Below are positions 7,566-16,798 of a DNA stretch of 64,000 nucleotides, in pieces (the first letter of the stretch is position 1; the number at the start of each line of letters is the position of its first letter). The position numbers and the translations under genes were made by a program. Origin of the DNA: CALKYB01 sp964510575 (GTDB lineage Bacteria > Bdellovibrionota_C > UBA2361 > SZUA-149 > CALKYB01). The stretch is taken from contig CAZECN010000002.1 of assembly GCA_964510575.1 (NCBI GenBank), positions 62,001 to 126,000 on the forward strand, in the 5' to 3' direction. The notes under the pieces are model-generated. The model saw only the letters and a list, made by a program, of their open reading frames with translations. It did not search any database and was not told where the DNA came from.

Positions 7566-8228
7566 ATGAAATCCCGCTTATTCTTATTGGTGTTGATAGT
7601 TTTTCAAGTCTCCTGCTCAGGGGTTGTTTCAGATGAAAAATTTGAATTAGCGGAAACAAACCAGCCTAACCCTAAAAATTCCCAACTTAAAGCTGAAAAT
7701 GTGACTGTTCAGCGCGCCTTAAAAAGGATCAGCTCTTTTGAAAAAATGGATTTTCAGGGGCTGTTTCTTACGGGTTCCCTGGATAGGGCTGGGAAGGACT
7801 TGTCTCAAAATATTTTTTTCAAAGCCTACTCTCGTAACCTCTTGCCTGAAGTAGAGTCTAAGAAAATCTTAGTGGCTGAGAATGTAGAGTTTAATGTTGT
7901 GGCCTTGCTTATTGAGCTTGGTGCAGAAGTGACAATGATAGTATCCAAGTTTGAAAGTGATAACGACATTCAGTCTTATTTTACCAAGACAGGCTATAGC
8001 TCAGTAAATTCGGTGACTAAGGAAGAATTGTTAGATTTCAGGAAATACTTTGATCAAGTCCTAGTAAAGAGTGTGCCAGAGGATATTGGAGCAACATTTC
8101 TCAATTATTACGGCTATCTCGGAGAAGAATTTGTAATAGTGATTGAGGAAATTGGAAATTCCACCTCCCTGAAGCTGTTACAGTCCAGCCCTTCTGGCTT
8201 GTCGAGCTTAGCCCTGGCTGTTAGGTAG
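7566..8228 (+). CDS. Predicted lipoprotein of unknown function
   Basis: I start at ATG 7566 instead of the upstream in-frame GTG at 7437. MKSRLFLLVLIVFQVSCSG is then a short lipoprotein signal with Cys17 in a VSC lipobox-like context, while the 43 residues before it look non-coding (aromatic and cysteine-rich). The mature protein of about 200 residues is mixed alpha/beta with no motif I recognise. It does not resemble the solute-binding or TPR lipoproteins. A putative sulfite/organic-acid exporter gene follows 105 bases downstream on the same strand, but nothing links their functions. Confidence 0.6.
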   Translation: MKSRLFLLVLIVFQVSCSGVVSDEKFELAETNQPNPKNSQLKAENVTVQRALKRISSFEKMDFQGLFLTGSLDRAGKDLSQNIFFKAYSRNLLPEVESKKILVAENVEFNVVALLIELGAEVTMIVSKFESDNDIQSYFTKTGYSSVNSVTKEELLDFRKYFDQVLVKSVPEDIGATFLNYYGYLGEEFVIVIEEIGNSTSLKLLQSSPSGLSSLALAVR

Positions 8229-8333
8229 AGAGTATTACCTGCCGAGAACTAGGCCAATTTTAGGTCTTAAGCCGTGGAAGAAGGGGTGAAGCAGGTGCCC
8301 CCTTTTAGTTTGTGGAGGGTGAGTAACAGCCCG

Positions 8334-9083
8334 ATGTCGGATCTTTTAATTCACCTTGGATTATTCGGGTTAGGGGCTACTGCTGGCTTCCTTAATGTTT
8401 TGGCTGGTGGTGGGTCTGTGCTGGTTTTTGCTGGTATGATCTTTATGGGTATCAGCCCAGTTGTTGCTAATGCCACTATTCGAGTGGGCCTCGTAGGCCA
8501 AGGCTTATTAGCTTTAACTTCATTTCGAAAAAATAACATATCTTTCTTTAAAGAAGGCTTAATGCTGGGGCTGGCTGCTATTCCTGGTGCGGTGGCAGGA
8601 GCTTTTTTGGCGGTTAATATTGACCAGGAAGTTATCAAATCCTGCTTGGTATTTGTAATGTGCTTTGTTGTTGTGAGTATTCTCCTCCCAAGAAACAAAG
8701 TTGCTGAAGATGATAAAGAGCCTGACATTGGAATATCACCTTGGACATATCCAATGTTCTTTTTGGCCGGTTGTTACGGAGGCTTCATACAAGCTGGAGT
8801 CGGTTTTTTAATTATGTCGATTTTGGTTTATTTTTCAAAAGCCAGTTTGCTTCGGATTAATGTTTTAAAAGTTATAACCGTTCTAGTTTATAATGTTCCG
8901 GTGATTGTTGTTTTCGGCTACTACGGACTAGTTAACTGGCTTTATGGAATTTTGTTATTTGCTGGCTATGGCTTGGGCGGTTGGTTTGGAGCCAGCTGGT
9001 CGATAGGTAAAGACGATAAAGTCATTCGTTGGATTGTTGCGGGCGTGATTTTCTTAATGGTCTGTAGACTGATTCTTGCTTAA
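8334..9083 (+). CDS. TauE/SafE-family (DUF81) anion permease
   Basis: The 249-residue integral membrane protein has about eight hydrophobic segments arranged as two similar halves. The first half opens with GLFGLGATAGFLNVLAGGGSVLVFAGMIFMGISPVVANAT, the glycine-rich signature of TauE/SafE permeases; the second repeats the pattern at LAGCYGGFIQAGVGFLIMSIL. Members export sulfite, sulfoacetate or related anions across the inner membrane, but the substrate cannot be assigned. I use ATG 8334; in-frame GTGs at 8274 and 8319 would add 20 or 5 residues that do not belong to the family core. Confidence 0.85.
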   Translation: MSDLLIHLGLFGLGATAGFLNVLAGGGSVLVFAGMIFMGISPVVANATIRVGLVGQGLLALTSFRKNNISFFKEGLMLGLAAIPGAVAGAFLAVNIDQEVIKSCLVFVMCFVVVSILLPRNKVAEDDKEPDIGISPWTYPMFFLAGCYGGFIQAGVGFLIMSILVYFSKASLLRINVLKVITVLVYNVPVIVVFGYYGLVNWLYGILLFAGYGLGGWFGASWSIGKDDKVIRWIVAGVIFLMVCRLILA

Positions 9084-9272
9084 GAAAGCCTCCCTTGCTC
9101 GGCATGCCAAGCATCTCCATGAGAAGCCCTACTTCAGTGATTAAACCTAGATCCCCCATTTAACTGCTGAATACTGGCCATACCCCTAATCTTACAGCCA
9201 GATTTTTAACTGTTCATCCTTGTTGATTAGCAGCTCTGAATTGTTTACAAACGTCTGCAGATCTTTAGTGAT

Positions 9273-9293
9273 GAATGATAATTTTAGTCATTC
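9273..9293. promoter_or_regulatory. Inverted repeat in the acnA promoter region
   Basis: GAATGA at 9273-9278 and TCATTC at 9288-9293 flank an AT-rich centre, giving a 21-bp box about 55 bases before the acnA start. Its size and GATAAT-like core resemble an iron-responsive (Fur) box, which would suit an iron-sulfur enzyme, but the match is loose. An imperfect palindrome, TGCTcGGCATGCCaAGCA, lies at 9096-9113 just behind the TauE gene. The rest of the 264-base gap shows nothing else. Confidence 0.3.
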
Positions 9294-9347
9294 GTTTTAG
9301 AAAAAATTTGGCTTTGAAAATAGCTTTAAAACCCGGTGGTGGCGAAT

Positions 9348-12041
9348 ATGTCCGATAACTTTGGTTCGAAAAAAGAAATTGCTGATAGCTCAGGAAATAA
9401 ACTTTCTTACTATTCTCTAGAAGCGTTGGAGAAAGCAGGACTGGGGCAGATGTCCAGACTACCTTTCACGATCAGAGTTTTAATTGAGTCAGTGCTTCGT
9501 AACCAAGATGGTTTTGCCTTCACAGAAGATCCACTGAAGGATTTAGCTAGTTGGCAACCCAGTGGTGAAAGAAAAGAAATGCCATATAAGCCAGCCAGGG
9601 TGGTATTGCAGGACTTCACTGGGGTTCCCGCATTGGTTGACTTGGCTGCGATGAGAGATGCGATGAAGGAGCTCGGCGGGGACCCTTCAAAGATCAACCC
9701 ATTGGTAAGATGCGACTTGGTTATTGACCACTCCGTCCAAGTTGATCACTTCGGTAAAGCAGACGCTTTGGGACTTAACGAAAAAATTGAGTTTCGAAGA
9801 AACAAAGAGCGTTATGAGTTCCTAAAATGGGGCCAACAGGCTTTCAAAAATTTTAAAGTAGTGCCTCCTTCAACTGGGATTGTGCACCAGGTTAACCTTG
9901 AGTATCTCTCGGGCGGTGTTTTCATCGACCGTGACAAAGGCTTTGTCTGCCCTGACAGTTGTGTAGGAACTGATTCTCATACAACCATGGTTAACGGCCT
10001 AGGAGTTTTAGCTTGGGGTGTTGGTGGAATTGAGGCCGAAGCTGTGATGCTTGACCAGCCTATCTACATGCTAGTTCCAGATGTCGTTGGTTTTAAATTA
10101 ACTGGGAAGTTGGCTGGTGGAACAACTGCCACTGACTTGGTTCTTCGAATCACTGAGATGTGTCGTGAAATAGGAGTGGTTGGAAAATTTGTTGAGTTTT
10201 TTGGTGAAGGTCTTGAGACACTTAGTGTTGCTGATAGAGCAACGATAGGAAACATGGCGCCAGAGCAGGGGAGTACGGTGAGTTTCTTCCCAATTGATGA
10301 TGCGGCAATTAAGTACCTTAAATTAACAGGTCGTTCGGATGAAATGATCGACCTCACTGAACGTTACTGTAAAGAGCAAGGTCTATATAGAACTGCCGAC
10401 ACTCCCGATCCAGAATTCACTCAGGTTGTGGAACTTGATATTAGCACTGTTGAACCTGCTATTGCCGGTCCTAAACGTCCACACGATAGAATTCCATTAA
10501 GCCAAGTTGGCCCAACCTATCAGAAGACCCTTACTGACCCAGTGGGACCAAAGGGAATTGGCCTTGAAAAGGGACAACTTGAGAATAGCGCTGAAGTTAA
10601 ATTAAATGGGACTTCAGATGAACTTCGCCACGGTGCAGTAGTGATTGCTGCTATAACTTCTTGCACTAACACTAGTAACCCTTCTGTGATGATCGGTGCT
10701 GGGTTAGTTGCTAAGAAAGCCTTGGAGAAGGGATTAAAGGTTCCTAAGTTTGTTAAAACTTCACTGGCTCCTGGTTCAACAGTAGTTACTGAGTATCTGA
10801 ACAAGGCAAACCTTACAGAATCTTTTGATGCTCTAGGATTCCATACGGTTGGTTACGGATGTACCACTTGTATTGGTAACTCTGGACCTCTTTATGACGA
10901 AGTAGAGTCTGCAATTAAAGATAGTGACCTTGTTGTTTCTGCTGTTCTTTCTGGAAACAGAAACTTTGAAGGTCGAGTTCATCCTTTAACCAGAACTAAC
11001 TACCTAGCGTCTCCTCCATTGGTTGTTGCTTATGCGCTTGCCGGGTCTACTGCCGTAGATATTACCAAGGACTCCCTTGGAAAAGGTAAAGACGGTGAGG
11101 AAGTTTACCTAAAAGATATTTGGCCTACTGCTGAAGAGGTTCAAGACTTGGTAGATAGCTCGGTCAACGCTGAGATGTTCAAATTGAAATACGGCGATGT
11201 TTTCAGTGGCTCAGCTGCTTGGAAGAATATTGATGCTGCTTCTACTGAATTGTATCCTTGGGATGAAAATTCAACCTATATTCAGCTTCCACCGTTCTTT
11301 TCTGGAATTAGAATGGAGGAAGAGTCTATTGAAGCCATTAAGGGTGCTAAGTTGATTGGTCTCTTTGGTGACTCAGTAACTACCGACCATATTTCGCCAG
11401 CTGGCGCCATAGCCGAAGAGTCTCCTGCAGCTGATTACCTGAGAGAGCGGAAAGTAGGTGAAGATGACTTCAACAGTTATGGTTCACGAAGAGGTAACGA
11501 CCGAATTATGAAAAGGGGAACCTTTGCTAACGTTCGGATCAGAAACCTCCTTACTCCAGAAAAAGTCGGTAACCACACAGTCTATCACCCAGAGAAGAAA
11601 GAGATGACTTTCTTTGAAGCGGCTGAAAAGTATGAAGCCAACAAAATACCTTTGATGGTTGTAGCAGGTAAAGAATACGGCTCAGGGTCTTCAAGAGACT
11701 GGGCAGCAAAAGGGCCTTACCTGCTTGGCGTTCAAGCGGTAGTTGCAGAAACCTATGAGAGAATTCACCGCAGCAATTTAATCGGAATGGGGATATTGCC
11801 TCTTCAGTTTAAAGACGGTGAGTCGGCCAGTACCTATGGTCTAACAGGTAGTGAGAGCTTTGATGTTCATATCGACAACGATTTGAAGCCTCAGCAGCCT
11901 GTAAAAGTTACAGTGACAGATGACTCTGGTTCCCAAAAAGACCTAGAAGTGATGTGTAGGATAGATACTCCGGTAGAAATTCAGTACTATCGGGATGGAG
12001 GAATTTTGCGCACGGTACTCAAAAATTTGGCTCGCGCCTAG
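9348..12041 (+). CDS. acnA: Aconitate hydratase A
   Basis: AcnA isomerises citrate to isocitrate in the TCA cycle using a [4Fe-4S] cluster. The product is 897 residues, in line with bacterial AcnA and longer than AcnB-type domain order would give. Cluster ligands are Cys439 (ITSCTNTSNPSVMIGAG) and Cys505/Cys508 (GYGCTTCIGNSG). The swivel domain at the C-terminus carries GSGSSRDWAAKGP, including the substrate-binding S-R pair. The start is ATG 9348; a GTG four codons upstream is the alternative, and the GGTGGTGGCG before the ATG can serve as a ribosome site. The gene appears monocistronic. A possible iron-box-like inverted repeat precedes it. Confidence 0.97.
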   Translation: MSDNFGSKKEIADSSGNKLSYYSLEALEKAGLGQMSRLPFTIRVLIESVLRNQDGFAFTEDPLKDLASWQPSGERKEMPYKPARVVLQDFTGVPALVDLAAMRDAMKELGGDPSKINPLVRCDLVIDHSVQVDHFGKADALGLNEKIEFRRNKERYEFLKWGQQAFKNFKVVPPSTGIVHQVNLEYLSGGVFIDRDKGFVCPDSCVGTDSHTTMVNGLGVLAWGVGGIEAEAVMLDQPIYMLVPDVVGFKLTGKLAGGTTATDLVLRITEMCREIGVVGKFVEFFGEGLETLSVADRATIGNMAPEQGSTVSFFPIDDAAIKYLKLTGRSDEMIDLTERYCKEQGLYRTADTPDPEFTQVVELDISTVEPAIAGPKRPHDRIPLSQVGPTYQKTLTDPVGPKGIGLEKGQLENSAEVKLNGTSDELRHGAVVIAAITSCTNTSNPSVMIGAGLVAKKALEKGLKVPKFVKTSLAPGSTVVTEYLNKANLTESFDALGFHTVGYGCTTCIGNSGPLYDEVESAIKDSDLVVSAVLSGNRNFEGRVHPLTRTNYLASPPLVVAYALAGSTAVDITKDSLGKGKDGEEVYLKDIWPTAEEVQDLVDSSVNAEMFKLKYGDVFSGSAAWKNIDAASTELYPWDENSTYIQLPPFFSGIRMEEESIEAIKGAKLIGLFGDSVTTDHISPAGAIAEESPAADYLRERKVGEDDFNSYGSRRGNDRIMKRGTFANVRIRNLLTPEKVGNHTVYHPEKKEMTFFEAAEKYEANKIPLMVVAGKEYGSGSSRDWAAKGPYLLGVQAVVAETYERIHRSNLIGMGILPLQFKDGESASTYGLTGSESFDVHIDNDLKPQQPVKVTVTDDSGSQKDLEVMCRIDTPVEIQYYRDGGILRTVLKNLARA

Positions 12042-12183
12042 TTTCTGAATCAAGTAGTATTGCTGTTTGTTAATAGTCGGATTTTTGTCGGCATCTTTTT
12101 TCGGGAAAGCTTTGCAGTTGGAACCTGGAGCTGGCGCTAGAAACAACAATCCTTTTTTATTCGTTAGATTAGGAGAATCTATT

Positions 12184-13032
12184 GTGAAGATTAAAAGTTT
12201 AGCTCTCTTACCCGCGGTATGTTTGTTTCTGGGCTCGTCAGTAGCTTATGCTCAAGATTGCGACTGCCCACCCCCAAAAGACCCGGAAGATTGGGGAACA
12301 AGTCTTGCTCTTGGTTTTACTCTGACTGAGGGTAACAGTAACACTCTTCTTTTGACTTCGGCGCTTACTGCATCGAGAGAAAAGAATGGTAACCTTTGGG
12401 ATTTCCAAGTTACTGGAGCATATGGGGAGAATGAAGTTGAGTCGACAAACACTGTTGATGGTGTGGAGACTACCACTACTGAAGATCAACAATCTGTTGG
12501 CGAAATTACTGCTCTTGCTAAATATGGCAGACTACTTTCCGAGAGAGCGTATGTTGGAGCTCAAGCAGATTTCTTGCATGATGCTCTTCAGGACATTAGA
12601 TATCGAGTAACTTTGGGTGTGCCTTTTGGTTACTTCTTGATTAAAGATGACAACTTAAGACTAAACGTTGAAGCTGGTCCTTCCTATACTTTTAGTAGAG
12701 TCGGTATTGATACTGAAGAAGGCCGTCGTGGTGAAGAAAACGACAGTGCAGGTTGGTTCGTTGGTCAAAGACTTGAATGGGATATTAGCGAAACTGCTAA
12801 ATTCTTTGAGCAAGTTAGATACAATGGATCTTTTGAAAGTGGAGATCTTGGAGATCGAAGTTTTTCTGCGAGCGACAACTACTACGTAGTAGCTGAAGCT
12901 GGTCTTGAAGCAGCCCTTTCTTCAAGCATGAGCCTTGTTGTTTCTGTTAGAGATGACTACATTAACATTGTTGACTCAGCTAGTGAAAGAAACGACCTTT
13001 CTGTGATTACAGCAATTAAAGTTGCTCTTTAG
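12184..13032 (+). CDS. DUF481 (YdiY-like) outer-membrane beta-barrel protein
   Basis: The start is GTG 12184, with AGGAG eight bases upstream and a clean signal peptide ending SSVAYAQ; an upstream in-frame frame from 12067 is not signal-like. The mature protein of about 260 residues begins with a cysteine/proline stretch (DCDCPPPKD) and then reads GTSLALGFTLTEGNSNTLLL, the G-N-x-N-T strand typical of DUF481. Alternating hydrophobic residues through to a C-terminal IKVAL indicate a barrel. E. coli YdiY, in this family, is described as acid- or salt-induced, but its role is unknown. rarA begins 14 bases after the stop, and an intrinsic terminator for this gene lies inside the rarA coding sequence. 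Confidence 0.82.
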   Translation: MKIKSLALLPAVCLFLGSSVAYAQDCDCPPPKDPEDWGTSLALGFTLTEGNSNTLLLTSALTASREKNGNLWDFQVTGAYGENEVESTNTVDGVETTTTEDQQSVGEITALAKYGRLLSERAYVGAQADFLHDALQDIRYRVTLGVPFGYFLIKDDNLRLNVEAGPSYTFSRVGIDTEEGRRGEENDSAGWFVGQRLEWDISETAKFFEQVRYNGSFESGDLGDRSFSASDNYYVVAEAGLEAALSSSMSLVVSVRDDYINIVDSASERNDLSVITAIKVAL

Positions 13033-13046
13033 AAAAATTTTCTGAG

Positions 13047-14432
13047 ATGGCTAGCAGTAAGACATCTCAAGCAAAACTTTTTGAAAGCCCGGTTGAGGAG
13101 GAATCCTCGCCGGGCTTTTTAGTTTCTAGCTGTTCAGGCTCAGCCCCTCTGGCTGAGAGAATGCGTCCAAGAACTTTGGATGAAATAGTGGGTCAGGATT
13201 CTGTTGTTGGCCCAAACTCTCCTTTTGGAAAAATTTTAAGAAGCCCAGAGGCGGTTATTCCTTCTGTGGTTTTGGTAGGACCTCCGGGGACAGGGAAGAC
13301 TACAATAGCTCGAGTAATCTCAGAGCAAAGTAATTTCTCATTTGTAAGGCTTAGTGGAGTTCTCGACGGTGTGAAAGAGCTTCGTGCCGCTGTTGAAAAA
13401 GCCGAGACTGAGATGCGCTCGAAGGGTCGAAAGACTTTGGCTCTGGTTGATGAAATCCACCGGTTTAATAAATCTCAGCAGGACGCCTTTTTGCCTCATG
13501 TTGAAAGTGGTCTCTTAACTATTGTTGGACAAACAACTGAAAACGTTAGTTTTAGGTTGAGAAATGCTCTGCTGAGTCGATGTAGGGTTCTAACTCTAGA
13601 GCAAATTCCACAGACAGCCATAGAAGAGATTTTGGTAAGAGCCTTGTCTGATCAAGAAAGAGGCCTAGGAGAATGGGGGCTTGAGATTGAGCCTGCTGCT
13701 CTGGATTTCATTGCAAAAATGTCCGGTGGAGATGCGAGAAAAGCCCTTACTACGCTGGAGTGGGCTGCTGTCGTAACAAGAGCTGATCAGCAGACTCTTA
13801 TTACTAAAGAAATCGCCTTGTCTGCCGCAGGTGATCAACCTCAACGTTTTGATCAGGACGGTGATTATCATTATGATAATATCTCGGCATTTATCAAAAG
13901 TATGCGAGGTAGCGATCCAGATGCCTCTCTCTATTACATGGTTAAAGCCTTGGAGGCGGGTGAAGATCCTCATTTTTTAACTCGGAGAATGATTATTTTT
14001 GCTTCAGAGGATTGCGGCTGTGACCCTCGAGCCCTGCAAGTGGCCTTGAGCTGTGACCAAGCCGTAGAGCGAATTGGTTTGCCGGAAGGAAGAATCCCCA
14101 TGGCTCAGTCCGCTGTTTATTTAGCCTGTGCTAGCAAGTCTAACGCATCATACAAAGCGCTTAGAAAAGTGGAGCAAGTAGTAAGAGACAATCCGGATTT
14201 AGAAGTGCCTAAAAAACTAAGAAATGCGCCGAGTGAGCTAATGAAAAGGCAGGGAAATTCACTTGGTTATAACTACCCTCATAATTTTCCTGAAGGCTTC
14301 GTCGCAGAAGATTATTTACCAGCTAAGCTAGTAGGTGAAATATTTTATCAACCCACTGAAAGAGGACTTGATAAAATTATCTCTGAGCGACTTGAACTTT
14401 ATCGGCAGCAAGTTTTGAAAGAGAGAGGTTGA
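13047..14432 (+). CDS. rarA: Replication-associated recombination protein A (MgsA/RarA) AAA+ ATPase
   Basis: RarA is a clamp-loader-like AAA+ ATPase acting at stalled forks. This 461-residue protein has APLAERMRPRTLDEIVGQ (about 33-50), Walker A GPPGTGKTT at 78-86, Walker B LALVDEIHRFNK, sensor-1 GQTTENVSF, and a C-terminal domain with the conserved YNYPHNFPEGFVAEDYLP. Family members usually go from the initial LF-x-x patch almost directly into PLAERMRP; here about 18 residues separate them, and those codons coincide with a terminator hairpin at 13084-13120. No ATG, GTG or TTG occurs in frame between that hairpin and the conserved block. The ATG used has only a weak ribosome site. Confidence 0.93.
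   Translation: MASSKTSQAKLFESPVEEESSPGFLVSSCSGSAPLAERMRPRTLDEIVGQDSVVGPNSPFGKILRSPEAVIPSVVLVGPPGTGKTTIARVISEQSNFSFVRLSGVLDGVKELRAAVEKAETEMRSKGRKTLALVDEIHRFNKSQQDAFLPHVESGLLTIVGQTTENVSFRLRNALLSRCRVLTLEQIPQTAIEEILVRALSDQERGLGEWGLEIEPAALDFIAKMSGGDARKALTTLEWAAVVTRADQQTLITKEIALSAAGDQPQRFDQDGDYHYDNISAFIKSMRGSDPDASLYYMVKALEAGEDPHFLTRRMIIFASEDCGCDPRALQVALSCDQAVERIGLPEGRIPMAQSAVYLACASKSNASYKALRKVEQVVRDNPDLEVPKKLRNAPSELMKRQGNSLGYNYPHNFPEGFVAEDYLPAKLVGEIFYQPTERGLDKIISERLELYRQQVLKERG
13084..13120 (+). terminator. Intrinsic terminator embedded in the 5' coding region of rarA
   Basis: AAAGCCCGG at 13084-13092 pairs perfectly with CCGGGCTTT at 13110-13118. An inner stem GAGGA/TCCTC with a GGAA loop sits inside, and the T-run ends at 13120. 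This is a textbook factor-independent terminator about 50 bases after the DUF481 stop. It overlaps codons 13-25 of rarA, so it would end DUF481 transcripts and also attenuate read-through into rarA. Confidence 0.85.
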
Positions 14433-14496
14433 TTGTCCTCTTTTCCTTTTGCTGTCCTTCGCCTAAGATTGCGCCACTGCCTCTTTAAGAAACAAT

Positions 14497-15873
14497 ATGA
14501 CTGAAGCCCAAGATCACATTGCTGAGATTGATAATTCCTGGATTTCCTTAGCCACTACTTTTGTAAGTGAGCCGGAGTTATTTGACGAAGCTCTCATTGG
14601 GACAAAGCCATCAGATCTTGCCCATGATTTTTCCTTGGTTGAAGTCCAAGCCATAGGAAAACTTTTTCATATGGTTTCTGTTGAACAAGCAGCAAGACTT
14701 CTTAGTGAGCTACCAGATGGTCAGGCAGTTGAGATAATTGAAAATATCGATAGCTGGAGATCTGCCGAGATACTCAATCAGCTTGAGAGCCCTCTTCGTG
14801 TGAGATTAATCTCTGCTTTGACTGAAGAGCTTTCAAAAGAAATCACTTCAAACATGCCTGCTGAGGAAGCAGAGGAGATAGCAGAAAAGGTCTCTTGGCC
14901 GGATTTTTCTGCTGGGGCATTGATGAGCTCTTCTCATCTAAAGATGAAAGCTAAAGCCACTGTCTCAGAGGCGATTAGCTACCTTGAAAAGGAACAAGAG
15001 TCAGCTTCGAATTCTGAGGTTCAGTATCTTTACACTACCTCTGATTCTGGTGCTTTGGTTGGAGTGGTAAGAATTAGAGATCTACTTTTTTCTTCCAAAA
15101 AGACTCTTTTAGATAAGATTATGATTGCTAGTACTATTTCAGTATCAGCGGAAGATCCTCTTGAGGAGCTATCGGAGATTTTCGATCGTTATTCCTACTT
15201 AGGAGTTCCTGTTACAGCCAGTGACGGAGAACTGCTAGGAGTAGTAAAAAGACAAACAGTGAGTGAAGCTTTAGCCTCGAGAGAAGCCAATACCTTTCTA
15301 AAAGCTAGTGGTATTGTTGGGGGTGATGAGCTGAGAAGTATGCCCCTTGCTTTGCGTTCGAGACGTAGACTTTCCTGGCTAAGCATCAATATTGTTCTTA
15401 ATGCCATAGCAGCCTGTGTAATTGCCTCTTTTGAGGACACGCTTTCTACTGTTATTGCCCTAGCAGTCTTTTTGCCAGTGATTTCAGATATGAGTGGATG
15501 TAGCGGTTCCCAGGCTCTTGCTGTGAGTCTAAGAGAGTTAACAATGGGGATTATTCGCCCAGGAGAGGTGCTGAGGGTTTGTTTTAGCGAACTCAAAATG
15601 GGCTTAATCAATGGGGCTGTTTTGGGCTCCTTGATTGCACTGGTAACCTGGATCTGGAAAGGCAATGCCTATTTAGGATGGGTCGTAGGAGGAGCGCTTG
15701 CCGTTAACACGATAGTGGCAGTTTTGATTGGTGGTTCCTTGCCTTTGATTTTAAAGAAGCTAAACAAAGATCCGGCTCTAGCCTCAGGACCAATTCTAAC
15801 TACAGTCACAGACACCGTAGGTTTTTTCTTGGTGCTTTCTCTGGCTAGCTTTTTTATTGAGTATTTGCGCTAG
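14497..15873 (+). CDS. mgtE: MgtE-family magnesium transporter
   Basis: MgtE is a Mg2+-gated channel of the inner membrane. The 458-residue product shows the whole layout: an acidic superhelical N-domain (about 45-135, with RSAEILNQLESPLRVRL), a CBS pair (about 143-265, including GALMSSSHLKMKAKATVSEAI and GVPVTASDGELLGVV), and a C-terminal five-helix membrane domain (about 290-458). The pore segment LAVFLPVISDMSGCSGSQALAVSLREL follows the P-x-[IV]-x-x-x-x-G-x-x-G-x-Q family pattern. The N and CBS domains sense cytosolic Mg2+ and close the pore. The gene lies 64 bases after rarA and is convergent with the metallophosphoesterase gene. No M-box-like leader is visible in the short gap. Confidence 0.94.
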   Translation: MTEAQDHIAEIDNSWISLATTFVSEPELFDEALIGTKPSDLAHDFSLVEVQAIGKLFHMVSVEQAARLLSELPDGQAVEIIENIDSWRSAEILNQLESPLRVRLISALTEELSKEITSNMPAEEAEEIAEKVSWPDFSAGALMSSSHLKMKAKATVSEAISYLEKEQESASNSEVQYLYTTSDSGALVGVVRIRDLLFSSKKTLLDKIMIASTISVSAEDPLEELSEIFDRYSYLGVPVTASDGELLGVVKRQTVSEALASREANTFLKASGIVGGDELRSMPLALRSRRRLSWLSINIVLNAIAACVIASFEDTLSTVIALAVFLPVISDMSGCSGSQALAVSLRELTMGIIRPGEVLRVCFSELKMGLINGAVLGSLIALVTWIWKGNAYLGWVVGGALAVNTIVAVLIGGSLPLILKKLNKDPALASGPILTTVTDTVGFFLVLSLASFFIEYLR

Positions 15874-15895
15874 TAAGCCTTACCGATAAGGTTTT

Positions 15896-16798
15896 CTAAC
15901 AAGGCTTTCCGGAAGCAAGTTCAATTTCTTGGTACTTATAATCGACCGTTCCGTTTTTTATATCAGCGACTAAAAAACCCTCAGAACTTCCCTTGAAATC
16001 TCCGCACCACCACTTGCCGCAGACTGCTCCTGAAGTAATTGAGCGAATTCCATCTAGTGATAATTCTCTATGTAAATGGGTGTGCCCTTGTACGATGGAG
16101 TGAATATTAAAAGCGCTTAAGATCGAAGTCACTTCTCTCCAGTTATTTACGTAATGAGTTCTTGGAACTTTTTCTACACTAGAAAAAATCTCAGCAGAGT
16201 GTTCTCTTAAAAAAGGAATGTGACTAAATAGAATGACAGGAGTGGCTTTGTCCATCTTCTTTGTAAGCGTTTGGAGCCAAGCAAGCTGTTCCTTTGAGAT
16301 TTCTCCTCGGTAACCTCGTTGACTATTTTCAGGCATGACAGAGTCTAGGAAAATCAAATTATAGCCCATAACCTGCAAAGCCGAGTAGGGAAGAGACCGT
16401 GCACTTAAAGTAGAGAAGGTTTTAAAAGAGGCTATTCCAGAGACTTTGGAAAGATCGTGATTTCCAGGCATCAATACCACTGGTGCGCCAAGGCTAGTTA
16501 AAAAAGACTGAAATACCCGGTAGCGCCTAAAATACTCCGAATTGTTAATGTAAAGCCCCTCAGAGATTAAGTCTCCTCCGCATATGACTAGGTCAGGGTT
16601 TAAGTTTCGAATAGCTTGAGAGAGTTTTCTTGCCGCTCTTGGGATATTCCAGGAGTCTTCAAAATGAAAGTCTGTTGCAAAAACAATTCGTCCGTCCTGG
16701 GAGCTTCGTTTTGGGGAAGAGGCTGAGCAGGCAGGCAGAAATCCGGCGATCAGTGCCGAGCTACTAATTTTTAAAAACTTACGTCGTTTCAAAATCAA
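15896..16798 (-). CDS. Exported metallophosphoesterase lipoprotein
   Basis: The 300-residue calcineurin-like phosphoesterase has metal-ligand motifs in order: ATDFHF (D-x-H), CGGDLI (GGD), MPGNHD (GNHD), LFSHIP, and VQGHTHLHRE (GH-x-H). The N-terminus KRRKFLKISSSALIAGFLPACS combines a twin-arginine-like RRKFLK with a lipobox ending at Cys24, so the enzyme is probably a lipoprotein facing the periplasm. The substrate could be a phosphodiester or nucleotide and cannot be chosen. Its start overlaps the stop of the upstream VanZ-like gene by four bases, indicating translational coupling and a two-gene operon. Confidence 0.85.
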   Translation of the reverse strand: MILKRRKFLKISSSALIAGFLPACSASSPKRSSQDGRIVFATDFHFEDSWNIPRAARKLSQAIRNLNPDLVICGGDLISEGLYINNSEYFRRYRVFQSFLTSLGAPVVLMPGNHDLSKVSGIASFKTFSTLSARSLPYSALQVMGYNLIFLDSVMPENSQRGYRGEISKEQLAWLQTLTKKMDKATPVILFSHIPFLREHSAEIFSSVEKVPRTHYVNNWREVTSILSAFNIHSIVQGHTHLHRELSLDGIRSITSGAVCGKWWCGDFKGSSEGFLVADIKNGTVDYKYQEIELASGKPC

